DNA from: Mesostigma viride | Lineage: Eukaryota > Streptophyta > Mesostigmatophyceae > Mesostigmatales > Mesostigmataceae | Direction of reading: 5' to 3' | DNA length: 64,000 bases | NCBI GenBank assembly: GCA_009746045.1 | Contig: RPFO01002048.1 | Location: forward strand, 185,001-249,000 | Shown: positions 8,816-18,837 of the stretch, piece after piece | Layout: the number at the start of each line of letters is the position of its first letter | Position numbering within the stretch: position 1 is the stretch's first letter | Program-made: the position numbers and the translations under genes | The notes under the pieces: model-generated | Database searches by the model: none | Told to the model about the DNA's origin: nothing | The model's input: the letters and a program-made list of their open reading frames with translations, nothing else

Positions 8816-10364
8816 TGGTTGGCCAAAAATATTTTCAAATCAAACAAACTTTTACAGTATGCACGACAGTACAGTACATATGGGACTGCAAATCCTAGAA
8901 TCGGTTTTCTCTGAATATAGTTTAATTAACGCATGCGGGAAAGATAGGGCCGCTATGCCTTGGCCTGCATGTGGAAGGCTGTCTGCGACATGGGCTGACT
9001 AATTCGATCTGTACAAAGGGTTTCATGCTCGCCTGAACTTTCCTTGGATGACCCGCTTGTTTATAAGGGTCAGTGGCTATTAATTAGAGGTCCGAGAAAA
9101 TTATTTGTAGGTTTTACACGACTTAACCCATAGTTCGGAAACAGTTTGATATATCGAACTGTTTGACCCCCGGTGGCACGGCGCTCAATTCCAGGAGCGC
9201 CTCGCCACCCGTGACGGAGGAAAGTTGTCCGGTGGGTCTGGGAACACTTAGGGACGAAGGTGATGCATAGGTTTGGGGGTAGTATTCGCCATAGCCTGGT
9301 AATTACAACGTGTATTGAGAAAGTATCACGTGACTTTGGCGGGAAATTTTCACTCGCGCGCGCGCGTAACTACATAGATATGGTTGCCAGCGGCCGTTAT
9401 CCAGGGAATTTGCGTCTCGAGGCTAGCTTGTAATGGTTCAGAATGTTGCTCAGAATGATGATGCGTGATTTTCGTAGGTCAGGGGTGGCCAGATGTATAG
9501 CATTGGGAAAATACAGGTAGAAAATTACTGCTCGGTCGCCAGTACCAGATGAGTAATGTCATGTCATATTTCGATATTCTTCTTCTGGCCGGGCAGTCTG
9601 CGCCGGCCCGAGCACCCAGATTTGGTAAGGGCATCCGCAGCAGCATCCCTGTGAATTCGGATGCGGATAGGTCATCTTTGCACTGAACATCAACCTGATA
9701 ATCATGGCGGATGCATGCATTATGCGGCTATGGCGGCCTATGCTTGGAAAGCAATAGGCTGTGTGAGATATGAGGGTCCCCGCCAGCAGAACCCGGAAAG
9801 GTCGTGATCGAGCCAGATACGGCAAGGTGTTTGCATGTCGTTTGCACGGGAATCTGTCCTTTATACATCGTTGTTTCACGAGTGTATCAGTGCCTCTTGC
9901 TGCAGCTTGTTTCCATGCCTGCTGTATGAGTGCTATTAGCCCCACATCTGCTCAGTTTGTGGTATTTCTTTGGAGGATGCCATTCCGTTGATGCTGGTTG
10001 AGCAACTTCTTTGTTTCCCAGCACTTTTGACAGTCCTATGTCGCTGTATACAATGCATAACTGTGTGGCATTTAATGGATAGCTGTATGCGCGCGCGTAA
10101 CCCACACACGTAAGTGAGCTGATTATTTAGGTCAGGTGGGCTATTAGTGCAGTCTGACCCAAGGAAAGCATGGTGGCACTATCCAATGAAATTTTCCAAT
10201 GTTAATATTGAGGTTCCTGACTGACCCTCCCAGTAGCTGTTATTATCTAAGGGGCTTTTGCTTACCTGAAAATGATCGTCATTTGCACAACTTAGACAGT
10301 AAATATCTTGCAAATCACTTGATGGACTCTGGATATTATTACATTTTATGAAAGCCCTTCAAGT
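8816..10364. other. Intergenic stretch with small hairpins
   Basis: Contains a near-palindrome at 9140-9163 (centre TGATATATCG), directly followed by a 15-bp-arm hairpin at 9172-9209 with two mismatches and an 8-nt loop. A 128-codon open frame lies on the minus strand at 9559-9945; it shows no domain. Alternating GC dinucleotides occur near 9357. No tRNA signature was found. Confidence 0.4.
9559..9945 (-). CDS. Hypothetical ORF, low support
   Basis: 128 codons from ATG to stop, starting MGLIALIQQAWKQAAARG and including cysteine pairs in CCCGCPYQIW. I recognise no family. There are no matching splice sites, and composition does not differ clearly from the flanks, so chance is a real possibility. 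Listed because it is the longest uninterrupted frame between 5 and 11 kb. Confidence 0.15.
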   Translation of the reverse strand: MGLIALIQQAWKQAAARGTDTLVKQRCIKDRFPCKRHANTLPYLARSRPFRVLLAGTLISHTAYCFPSIGRHSRIMHASAMIIRLMFSAKMTYPHPNSQGCCCGCPYQIWVLGPAQTARPEEEYRNMT

Positions 10365-10802
10365 GAAACTATTGGCGGTAGTCCGGATTACGGGATAGCA
10401 AAAGAACTTTTTGGCAAATTAATTAACCTTTTGGCAGTGTGTATATCAGATTTTCAACCCTGCCTTTCAGTTCGGACTGTTTTTGGAATGTAAACAGCAG
10501 ATTCTGAATGTTCTCATTGAGATCTATCGATTGCGCTACTCAAACTTGGGAGTGGACCCCCCAGTGCTGAACTTACCCAGTCTTGACTTTGGCCCATTTG
10601 CAACCAAGGGGCCAGCATGCAGCCTTTTTCACCTGTATTGTAGCCCTACTATCTCTCAACCGGAATCCGACTTTTCAGTATCTTAGGTAATGTCCAGGAT
10701 CGTCTTGGGGAGATCTGTCGATTACCGCACTCAAAATAAAGTTTGGGGGTGGTTTCCGAGACCCAGACTACGATGGGAGTCCGGACTACCGCCAATAGTT
10801 TC
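10365..10802. mobile_element. MITE, 438 bp, ~23-bp terminal inverted repeats
   Basis: The ends GAAACTATTGGCGGTAGTCC (inward on the left) and its reverse complement on the right match for about 22-23 bp, continuing into GG. Both ends are bordered by AAGT (10361-10364 and 10803-10806), a possible 4-bp target duplication. The interior has only a 67-codon random-looking frame, so the element is non-autonomous. Superfamily not assigned. Confidence 0.7.
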
Positions 10803-11051
10803 AAGTGTACACAGATACTCCTACCACCTCAAGTTGGGGGTATTTGGAGTCGTGGCCTATGAGTTATGATTTTTTGCATTTTCAGGGGTCTAAAAACGCC
10901 AAAAACCCATTCCCGCACTATGGGTTAACTGCAAAGATTCGTATTTGGTTGCACCAGCTGAGGTTAGCTGGGGACCTGTAGGGTCGGCTGGTTGCTTAAA
11001 CCTTAAATGGTACTCGGTCCGTTTTGAAGGACTGAGTTTTTCTCAGTCCTA

Positions 11052-11069
11052 TTAACACGTCGTACGTCA
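11052..11069 (+). repeat. piggyBac left terminal repeat with TTAA
   Basis: TTAA followed by CACGTCGTACGTCA, matched exactly in inverted orientation at 15745-15762. The canonical moth piggyBac end begins with CCC, so this CAC start is a variant. Confidence 0.85.
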
Positions 11070-11358
11070 CTGCACCTATTCGTAGGACTGAGTTCAACTC
11101 AGTCCTATTCTTAGGACTGAGTTTTTGGGTTTCGTAGAAAAATCACCCAAGTCACAATACTTGCGGGTAAATACCCAAATAAATATAATCAAATACTAGA
11201 TAAGTTGCTCTACATGTATCTTGGACATTTTTTTGCAATTTTTTTGGATTTAGTTTGGACGGTCAAATGGACGGTCAAAGTACAGGGGGGGGGGCAGATT
11301 TTGGCAAAAACGGGCCGACGGAAAGTACCAAAAAGGGACGTCCGCGAGGACGAAGACG

Positions 11359-12744
11359 ATGCACGACCAAAAATGGCGACGAGGGGGGGTATGTAGGGGC
11401 GCAGCAGATTGTACTATCACTGTAGGGTTTGAAGTAAAAGTCAAAGCGACAGACTTCGGAGAAGATTGGGCCCGAGAGACCTATGGTGATTTGTGGGACA
11501 CCACATTTTGCGTGGGGAAAGTTATCGATATATTGCGCAATGGAGCCCGTTTCCACGTCAAGTTTCCGGGCGATCCTGAGATTTATAAGTGGCCCAAGAA
11601 ATTTATCGTGGAGCATGCAGCCCACCAGGATGCCGAGGATGATGTCCCTGACCTTGTGGACACGGACGATGAGGATGATGAGCCAGAGGAGCCCGCTGGT
11701 GACCCAGATTCTGATGCCGACCCAACCTTCGTGAATCCAAGTGGCGATCGTGCTGCGCCCCACCAGCTCGAGGAACCCGCAGCTGGCGATGGTGATCCCG
11801 GTCCAAGCGCTGGGCCCAGTTGTGGCAGGCCTCGACGCAACACTCCTGTCGCGGCCAAGCCCAAGCGCGCGAGGAAACGCAGCAATCCTGCTGTTGCCGA
11901 TGCGCAGGAGGACTCCGAGGATGATGAACTGGCCAAGGATGGCGGAGATGACGAGGCTGATCGCGATATCATTGACGCTGATGTCCTGCCGCGCCCTCTC
12001 GATGAGGGCGACGAAGAGGCTGAGCCACGGCCAGGCGGTGGCTGGGTGTTTGGGGTCAGCGAGCCTGCGCCAGGCACAGCCCCAGTCATCAACCCGCAAG
12101 CAAGGGCATCAACTCCAGCCACCAAGAACATCCCCTCTCGTGTCACTCCCATGAAGGTGCTGGATCTGTGGCTTCTTCTTGTGCCCGTGCAGGATGTGCT
12201 GGCCCGCATTGTGGTTGAAACAAACCGCTATGCGGAAGCGAAGGGGGCTGGCCAGAATGGCTCGAGGAGGTGGGCCCCTCTCACCATTCATGAGCTTGGC
12301 GTCTACCTGGGCTGCGTGCTGGCCATGGGCCTGGTGAATGCATCATCGCTGAAGCTGTATTTCCAGGAGGAGGACATCGGCCCCAGCGGTGGCCCACGTC
12401 TTCATCGCTACATGGCGCGGTCGCGCTTCGAGCAGATCACCAGGTTCCTGCACTTCAGCGACAATGCAGCCAGGCCAGATGAGCCCAACACGCGCGAGCA
12501 CCGTCTCTGGCAGCTGGACTGGCTGGAGAAGCTGCTCAACGATGCTTACAAGCGCTACTACGTGCCGAGTGGGGAGACGGCGCTGGATGAGCGCAGCATT
12601 GAGACGCGCCACAAGTACTGCCCCATCCGCTGCTACAACAGCTGCAAGCCCCACAAGTTTCACATCCGCAAATACTGCCTGTGCGACTGGCCCTATGGCT
12701 ACATCTGGCATGATGAGACATATATGACAATCTGCCCGAGGTAG
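11359..12744 (+). CDS. piggyBac transposase, N-terminal part (frameshifted)
   Basis: Residues about 25-95 (FGEDWARETYGDLWD, then GARFHVKFPGDPE) resemble a small chromo/Tudor-like N-terminal module. An Asp/Glu-rich and basic linker follows (about 98-250). The DDE_Tnp_1_7 (piggyBac) core starts near residue 265 and shows LTIHELGVYLGCVLAMGL, RFEQITRFLHFSDN and ETALDERSIE, whose Asp (codon 12586) is the first catalytic residue; then KPHKFHIRKYCLCD. Sense breaks between 12717 and 12725 and resumes one frame over, ending here at a premature TAG. The start is the first ATG in frame. A possible alternative is the ATG at 11373 with a 37-bp GTATGT..TAG intron (11389-11425). Confidence 0.85.
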   Translation: MHDQKWRRGGVCRGAADCTITVGFEVKVKATDFGEDWARETYGDLWDTTFCVGKVIDILRNGARFHVKFPGDPEIYKWPKKFIVEHAAHQDAEDDVPDLVDTDDEDDEPEEPAGDPDSDADPTFVNPSGDRAAPHQLEEPAAGDGDPGPSAGPSCGRPRRNTPVAAKPKRARKRSNPAVADAQEDSEDDELAKDGGDDEADRDIIDADVLPRPLDEGDEEAEPRPGGGWVFGVSEPAPGTAPVINPQARASTPATKNIPSRVTPMKVLDLWLLLVPVQDVLARIVVETNRYAEAKGAGQNGSRRWAPLTIHELGVYLGCVLAMGLVNASSLKLYFQEEDIGPSGGPRLHRYMARSRFEQITRFLHFSDNAARPDEPNTREHRLWQLDWLEKLLNDAYKRYYVPSGETALDERSIETRHKYCPIRCYNSCKPHKFHIRKYCLCDWPYGYIWHDETYMTICPR

Positions 12745-13781
12745 GCCATGTTGTCAATGTGGTGCAGCGGCTGTGCGACACAGTGCCACTGGATGGCTGC
12801 ACCATTGTGACCGACCGCTTCTACACTGGCTATGAGAACGCCATCCAGCTGAGCAACAAGGGGCACGACTCCGTCGGCACAGTCATGACCAACCGCAAGG
12901 GCATCCCCTGGAAGGAGCTGAAGAAGATGGTGCCCAAGAAGCCGGCCCAGGGGTGGTGGTGCTGGGCGTATAACAGCGACACCGGCGTGAGCGTGGTGGG
13001 CAGGCAGGACCGCCAGATGGTCTGGCTGTGCGCCTCTGGCATCCCCATCGTGCAGGTGATGGTGTCTCGCCACGGTGGCCGCAACGCCAACCGCATCCAG
13101 GTGACTGCCCCCCTCCACGTGGTGACCTACTGGCGCTCCTACAAGGCCGTAGACGTGAAGGACATGCAGTGCGCGGAGTACAACGTGCAATCTGCCGTTG
13201 TCTCCAAGCAGTGGGTGCTCCGCCCGTTCATGGGCATGCTGGCCGAGACGGTGTCCCAGGCGCACAACCTCCACTGCATCATGATGGGCAACCCCAAGGA
13301 AGCCCTCTCTCACCACGACTTCCACGCCGAGCTGGCGACCAAGCTGATGGCAAACAAGTGGGACAGCGCACGCGTCTCCATCGACAGCCTCGACGTGCCA
13401 GCGGTGGTGCCGGGGCTGGAGGGGCGCACCAGTGGCACCCACACCAGGGTCGACCCCATCCCCTTCGTCAAGCAGGCGCAGTGCGTGGTCTGCACGGCCG
13501 CCGCCGGCATCAGCAAGGCGGCAACGGTCCCCAGCAAAGGGAAGGCGGCAGGGACACCCCGCATTCCCCGCACCTGTTTCTGGTGCCCTGAGTGCGACGT
13601 GGCCCTGTGCAGGGCATGCTTCCCCACGTGGCACGCGGGTAATGTCCCTGGCCTGGACGACGAGAAGGGCAAGCAGCGGGCACTGATGCCCCTGACCCAG
13701 CGTTCCGAGGAAGGCAAGCGCTGGGCGGCTGGCAAGGCCACTCGTGCCAGGGGGCTAGCTGGCCCTAGCTGCAAGCGTTAG
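12717..13781 (+). CDS. piggyBac transposase, C-terminal part
   Basis: Continues the transposase after the frameshift (first ATG of this frame is only at 12759). It shows IYDNLPEVGHVVNVV, then VTDRFYTGYENA, where the Asp at codon 12813 is the second catalytic residue, and YKAVDVKDMQCAEYN, where Asp 13152 corresponds to the third, with the usual second Asp at 13161. The C terminus has a cysteine-rich zinc domain: CVVC near 13480, then TCFWCPECDVALCRACF and WH (about 13570-13635), as in piggyBac proteins, where it binds the terminal repeats. All three catalytic Asp and the zinc ligands are kept; the one-base frame change is the only visible lesion, so the copy is young or the lesion is a sequence error. 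Confidence 0.88.
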   Translation, partial: DIYDNLPEVGHVVNVVQRLCDTVPLDGCTIVTDRFYTGYENAIQLSNKGHDSVGTVMTNRKGIPWKELKKMVPKKPAQGWWCWAYNSDTGVSVVGRQDRQMVWLCASGIPIVQVMVSRHGGRNANRIQVTAPLHVVTYWRSYKAVDVKDMQCAEYNVQSAVVSKQWVLRPFMGMLAETVSQAHNLHCIMMGNPKEALSHHDFHAELATKLMANKWDSARVSIDSLDVPAVVPGLEGRTSGTHTRVDPIPFVKQAQCVVCTAAAGISKAATVPSKGKAAGTPRIPRTCFWCPECDVALCRACFPTWHAGNVPGLDDEKGKQRALMPLTQRSEEGKRWAAGKATRARGLAGPSCKR

Positions 13782-14282
13782 ATGGCCTTGCCATACCTGG
13801 CCTGTACTTAGTTGCTGGCATCTATGCGTGTGGAATGGCATGTTGTATTTAGTGGCACATGGGCATTTGCTTTTCTGTGTTATTTGCATGTTCTATTCAG
13901 CAAGGTCCTCGAGCTGGACATCATAAATGATAGTCTAGACGGTGCTAGAATGCTAGCATTTTGCTAGCAAGGCTCAGTCCTATTTTTAGGACTGGCAGTA
14001 TTTGGCGTGTTTTAGGCAGTGCCAGTGGCCAAATTGAGTCCAGTTTTTTGCCACAGTTCAAGAACTAAATTGTTTACATGCCTATATTTTTTCAACATGC
14101 ATATGGAATTTATTCAATTTTTCCCACTCGTTCTTCCACACAAAAATGCAAAATCGCGAGTAAGGGTGTACACCCAAGTAAATTTCTACATGATTTGGTC
14201 AATGTATGATTTTTTAAGCATACATATGCCCAAGCATTAGCATGATAATGAGTGCTCTGATCAGTGTTTCTAGTAACGGGAA

Positions 14283-14455
14283 GTATACGTCAGCCGCTGA
14301 CGCGTCAGTGTCTGACGCGTCCGACTTTTTCGTCCGCACGTCAGACAGCTGACGCGTAAATTTTGGCCCCGCGTCAGTCGTCTGACGCGTAAATTTTGAC
14401 TGCACGTCAGTCGTCTGACGCGTAAATTTAGGCAGCAAGTCCTGCGTCAGTACTC
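14283..14455 (+). repeat. hAT subterminal tandem repeats, left
   Basis: Imperfect units of about 32 bp built on GTCAG, TCTGACGCGTAAATTTTG. Similar CTGACGCG words recur near the other end (15530-15620). Subterminal arrays of this kind are transposase-binding regions in hAT elements (family knowledge). Confidence 0.7.
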
Positions 14456-14979
14456 ATGTGCACCGAGTCTATGCGTCAGACAGTGCGGAATCCTTCCTGA
14501 ACAGCCCGTTACCATGCCAAGTGCCAGACCTGCCGGCCCTTGCCTGCTTGGCGGCGAGAGTGACGAGACTTCTAGAGTCTAGACCACTGTTCGAGACGAA
14601 TGCTAAGTGGTAGCACAATACCTAGCCGAGGACGACTGGCAATGGTCGATCCTCCGGAATATGATTGATGAGCTGATTGACGCAGCTTTGCGAGGTTGCC
14701 TGATTTAGATGAACATCCTTTCCTTGTAGATTGCTTTGAATCGGATTCCAGGTGTGTTGATTAACGCTTTAGATTTGTTGGATCCATTCATTACTATACG
14801 CGTAGGTGAAATTTCGGCCCAGGTCAGAAATATTGTATAAACATTTAACAACGTTAATGGTTTAGTCTGATAGTCAACTAGAAAAGTTAGCGACCTGGGG
14901 GTTGGAAGTTTTTGGGTGAAGGGATGGCGCCGAAAGGAATACTGGGGAAAATTAAATCTGGGGGATCGCAGCTTTTTTA

Positions 14980-15249
14980 ATGCCGAAACAGGCCGCCGAC
15001 ATGGCCAAAGCGCCTGCGCCTAGTCCGCGTGCCATTGTTGGCGTAGGCCAGGCAGCAAACGAGCTGAACCGCAGCAAGAGGAAGAGGGGAAATGATAGCA
15101 ATGCTGCCAGTGGTGTAGCAGCAGCATCGGCTCAGTCCGGCAATGCTGGTGAGCCCCCAGGCCGGTCGTTTTGCCATGCCACTAGCTGGGACATCACTAG
15201 TGTTCACGAGCTCATCATTAAAGTCTTTTATTTTAAGTTTGATAAATAA
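14980..15249 (+). CDS. Small ORF in the hAT-type element
   Basis: 89 codons starting MPKQAADMAKAPAPSPR, with a basic SKRKRG cluster (possible nuclear signal) and an Ala/Ser-rich tail; the last part may be non-coding. It could be the surviving first exon of a hAT transposase left by internal deletion. No BED finger or catalytic domain is present. Confidence 0.3.
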   Translation: MPKQAADMAKAPAPSPRAIVGVGQAANELNRSKRKRGNDSNAASGVAAASAQSGNAGEPPGRSFCHATSWDITSVHELIIKVFYFKFDK

Positions 15250-15529
15250 TAAGTTTGATGTGGGTGTGTGCCGTACTGGGCTGTGGCATTGTGGATGCCA
15301 TCCTAATTAAGTGTAACAGTAAATTCAGAAAAACAGTTGAAGTAGGTCATATTATTCTGAATTTTGTATCATGCATCGAACCCATTTCTCGTTGCGCTTT
15401 TACAAGTCAGACTGACTCAAAAGCTAGACATGTGCCCCAAACCTTATCTCAGGGGTCGTTCGGCCCTGTAGCAAGAGAACCCCTTTCGGATTCCCCACTT
15501 GAGCTTCCATTGGCTAACTTGCCGCCGTT

Positions 15530-15620
15530 GGCAACCAGTCAGCTGTCTGACGCGCCGCCAACGGCGGCGAGTCAGCCGTCCGACGCGCCGCCAACGGCGG
15601 CGAGTCAGCCAGGCTGACGC
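15530..15620 (+). repeat. hAT subterminal repeats, right
   Basis: Two nearly identical units of about 40 bp containing GACGCGCCGCCAACGGCGGC, in which CCGCCAACGGCGG is an inverted repeat that could form a hairpin, bounded by CAGTCAGC and GTCAGCC words. Confidence 0.7.
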
Positions 15621-15744
15621 GAGCAAAAACCCTTACTAGAAACACTGGCTCTGATGCATATCAAACATATGGGGTACCCCCCTACCCTTACCGCTACATG
15701 ATCTCAAAGTTGGCATACTCAGTCCTATTTTTAGGACTGAGTTT

Positions 15745-15762
15745 TGACGTACGACGTGTTAA
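15745..15762 (-). repeat. piggyBac right terminal repeat with TTAA
   Basis: Exact reverse complement of 11052-11069. The next base starts the interrupted outer element (ACGGACCGAGTTTG). Confidence 0.85.
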
Positions 15763-17388
15763 ACGGACCGAGTTTGTGGCAGAACTAGCTCAGATTCTAG
15801 CAAACTTTTTGAGATTCTGTCTGGACCAGCTTTGAGATCTAGATGTGTAGACTCTTGTGCACCCCTGGCTTACTACTTTTTGACACCTGGACAGGGACCT
15901 ATGGTCAAGGGAAGTGGGGGGGGTACCATGGCCAAACGAGGACGACGTGAATAAAAATTATTCACGTCCGCGGCTATGGTGGCACAAACAACTGACTGGG
16001 GCGCGAGCATGGCTTGACGTATTCGACTGAAACTTTGTAGGCATCATCCCTAGGTCATATAAATGCTATTTGCGTAGCCGTGCATCATTTACAAATGCCT
16101 AGATATGTCCCGAGGTTATGTGGCGGCGCAGCAAATCGCGTGAGCGGCCAGGCGATGACAGTGCAAGCTCTACTTGTTGCTCAGCAGGAAAAGTTCGGAT
16201 TTTGCGCATGGATGAGTTAGTTACATTGTTCCTAGCACAGTTGATCATCAATGGCGGCCAGGACATTATTGAGGCTACGTTCGTGGGGTGGGCGTGCTAG
16301 CTCCCGCAAACAAGGTAATCTGCGGTTTCGACCAGGTACCTTTTTTCATGTCTCAGTGACCGCGCATGTGTCATATATTATTTCTATCCAAGTCTCGGGG
16401 CTATGATCGAGGCTTTATGAGTGTCTTTTTGTTGCTTTATTGCTTCTGTGGATAGGCTTGTGATGGCTGGGTAGTAATGTTACCTCGGCCAGATTTTGGA
16501 CGAGTTTTGACTGCTTTTAGCGTATGCTGCAACATGAATGCTGGTATAACGACAGATATTGTTTGTAGTAATGTTCACTGTGATGATACAATGCTTTCCG
16601 TTGCTTAACAAACTCAGGGCGAGTGTTTTTCTGCCCAGTTCTTGGCATGCATGCTGGCCAAGTCCGCCTTCTTTTTGTGTGTTTGTTGTGTGTTAGAGAC
16701 ATAGAGATGCCTGGGATCTGCTTACATTGAAGCATCAGCAAGTTGCTAATTTTGTTTCTTTCCTTTTTCCTTGTATTTTGAAGTTGTTTGTAGAGTATAC
16801 CTAGGGTACGTTGGTAATAAGCTCCTTGCATGTGCCTTCTACACGTGCTTTATGCCCAATGGCATTAGATTTACAGTATTATATAGCATGAGCCAGGCAT
16901 GAGCTGCTGTTTTATAGGCTGGAAATGTGTTGGAGGATGCATGTGTGGCCAGCTATGATGTTTTATTATGCCACACTGGGATAGGAAACCAAAACGGTAG
17001 TGCTAGCCCCCCCCCCCAAAAAAAACAATCCTTTTGAACGGACTGAGCTGCTAGCTGGCTTGTGCAGCTCTGTGGCGTGAATGCATTGATGGCATGCCTG
17101 TGATATAAAGTAACTGCCTTTGAAATTCCAGGGCCTTCTGATTTGTAAAGTGGTCCATGTTGCATGATGTATGTCTCAAATCCCATTTTTCCGTACCCCC
17201 CAGGGGTTGGTGCTATTTATAGCACCCAAAAGTCATAGATATGGGACCAATGGCATGTCCCCAAAGAAATTCAACATAAATGCATGCTTGGTACCAAGGG
17301 GTAGCCAGAAATTGTTTTTAGGCAATAGACAAACATACGTGCGAAGATGTGCAACTCAGTCCTTTATTTAGGACTGAGTTGCTACCAT
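15763..17388 (-). repeat. Body of TTAA element copy 1, homologous to 34.1-35.75 kb
   Basis: Homology to copy 2 is inverted and continuous: for example CATGGC...GGCTATGG..GCACAAA..ACTGACTGG near 15930-15995 matches the complement of 35480-35580, and GGGATAGGAAACC at 16979-16990 matches 34508-34520 inverted. Copies differ by many point changes and indels. Short frames (16118-16300 plus, 16517-16831 minus) are not conserved in copy 2, so the body is probably non-coding. Confidence 0.75.
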
Positions 17389-17392
17389 TTAA

Positions 17393-18837
17393 CCCCTAAA
17401 TGGTCTGGCTGCCGATTTTCCGCCTAAAACCGAGTTACAGCCGACACGTCGGCCCCTTCTCGGGGGACCAAATGCCGCGAAAACTATTGAGAATTAGGAA
17501 AAGTTTAGCTGAGAAGATCGAAAGTTTATAATTTTCCTCACAGCATGGTACTAGGGTTTGCATACTTCTGACAAAGTTATAGAGGTGTTCTGGCCGGTCA
17601 AAGTACAAGGGGTCAGGGTACTTTTTCACGTACAACGTGCATTCCGGAAAACGACGACCTGGCCATGGCGGCTTGCGCCCACGCATGGCATTTACGTTTG
17701 CGTTCGAATTTTCTGACCAAACTCAGGAAATTGATTTTATACGTCCTAAAGATGATACAGGCCAATTTTTGGTTCGCGGGAATGCCATTTGATAGGTGTC
17801 GGCAGCGTTCTTGCTGGAAAAAAACTGCGATCAGGCCGGACGATAGAAACGTTGACAGCAATACCTTTCCGGCGTATTTTAAAGGATATATTGGTTTCTT
17901 TGTACTTTTTATGATACATAGTAGTCGTAAACGTGCAAGGGTGGCCAGAAATCGCCGAATCCAGCGACCATGCTGCACAACTTTGGTGTGCCGAAATGCG
18001 CCATTTTGCGGCCACCGCCTGGGCCAAGGTAATGCCAGCCATGCCAGGTAAAGCTGAGTTATCGTTTTCTTGTCGATGTTTGACGTTTATATATACGTTC
18101 TAGCTTGTGTAGCACATTCTTTTTGCATTATTCATGCTCTTTGTTGACCCTGGCCTGGCCCCTTTCTAAAACACCCTTCTTAGATGCTTCCCTCAGTCAG
18201 TTGACCTGCCACAGGGTGATGGTGATAAGTTTCAGAGGCTGTATGGGTTTGAATACCTCCATATATGTTTGTTATACATTTCCCACACACATATTGCATG
18301 AGTGTGAGGCAGTTGGCTGGTCTCTGTGGCATCATCAAGCATGTAACCGGTGAGTAGAAGCTTCCCATTGTCAGCATGTGCCACCAGGTGTGCTGGCCAT
18401 CACCTGGCAAGCTACAGCAGCTTAGGCCTAGTTTATCCTTGCTAGGGCAAGCTGAAATAGGCTTAAAATCACTAGTTTGTTGGTGGCTGCCTCCTAGAAT
18501 GCATGCCTTGCGTAGGGTATCCGTACCACGTTACCTACGTGCATGGACAAGGTGGCACCTGCACATAGGTGCCATGTAAGGGCAGTGTGATGATGCAGTT
18601 ATGTTTCCCCATCATTGTGGAAGGGAAATGTATTGTGTGGCATGGTTGGGGGCCATATTAGTAGGTATTAGTAGGTAGTATGCCCACTCCTACCCCCTTG
18701 GTTGCTTTTTACCAACGGTACCCCTATGGGCTGTACTGGGTGTAACTGCTGGTATACCCACCCAAATGATGACCCCAATGGCTCAAACTGTTCAGCAACT
18801 AATTGTTTATCATCCCTGAAGTGGTTGGTGCCTAGCT
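17393..18837. other. Flank of nested transposons, no convincing gene
   Basis: 17393-17460 shares CCATTTAGGGGTTAA and a nearby TTACAGCCGA..TCGGC word with 29690-29735 (inverted). GGTCAAAGTACA followed by a G run at about 17595 also occurs inside the piggyBac left end (11274-11290). A 128-codon frame at 17665-18051 plus and overlapping minus frames show no domain. Confidence 0.4.

Larger units (their letters stand above)
14262..15647. mobile_element. Non-autonomous hAT-type element inserted in the piggyBac element
   Basis: Ends are CAGTGTTTCTAGTAACGGG on the left and its near-exact inverse on the right (CAGTGTTTCTAGTAAGGG reading inward). The 8-bp duplication GCTCTGAT flanks both sides (14254-14261 and 15648-15655). 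An 8-bp duplication with CAGTG-type ends is the hAT signature. Subterminal arrays rich in GTCAG and CTGACGCG lie inside both ends. The 1386-bp body has no recognisable hAT dimerisation/DDE domain. The relic at 36.9 kb shows the uninterrupted target. Confidence 0.85.
11052..15762 (+). mobile_element. piggyBac element, 4.7 kb, TTAA-flanked
   Basis: TTAACACGTCGTACGTCA at 11052-11069 is perfectly inverted at 15745-15762: a TTAA target duplication plus a 14-bp terminal repeat CACGTCGTACGTCA. Inside the ends lie inverted copies of AGGACTGAGTT (11084-11132; 15718-15743), probable transposase-binding sites. The element carries a piggyBac transposase gene (11359-13781) and an inserted hAT-type element (14262-15647). 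Without that insert it would be about 3.3 kb. A relic of the same right end, lacking the hAT insert, lies at 36898-37052. Confidence 0.88.
11003..17392. mobile_element. Non-autonomous TTAA element, split by a piggyBac insertion (copy 1)
   Basis: Its parts are 11007-11051 and 15763-17388 (about 1.67 kb together); between them sits the piggyBac element. Outer ends read TTAAATGGTACTCGGTCC on the left and, reverse-complemented, TTAAATGGTAGC then AACTCAGTCC on the right. The larger part is homologous in inverted orientation to 34.1-35.75 kb, all along its length. That second copy has unambiguous TTAA duplications. Across the 11051/15763 junction the copy-2 sequence is continuous (TCCTA followed closely by ACGGACTGAGTTTG), which supports the splitting insertion. 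No transposase is encoded. Confidence 0.7.

Noticed and set aside
11583-12209. Minus-strand Ser-rich ORFs across the piggyBac transposase
   Set aside because: Shadow frames of the acidic linker and core.
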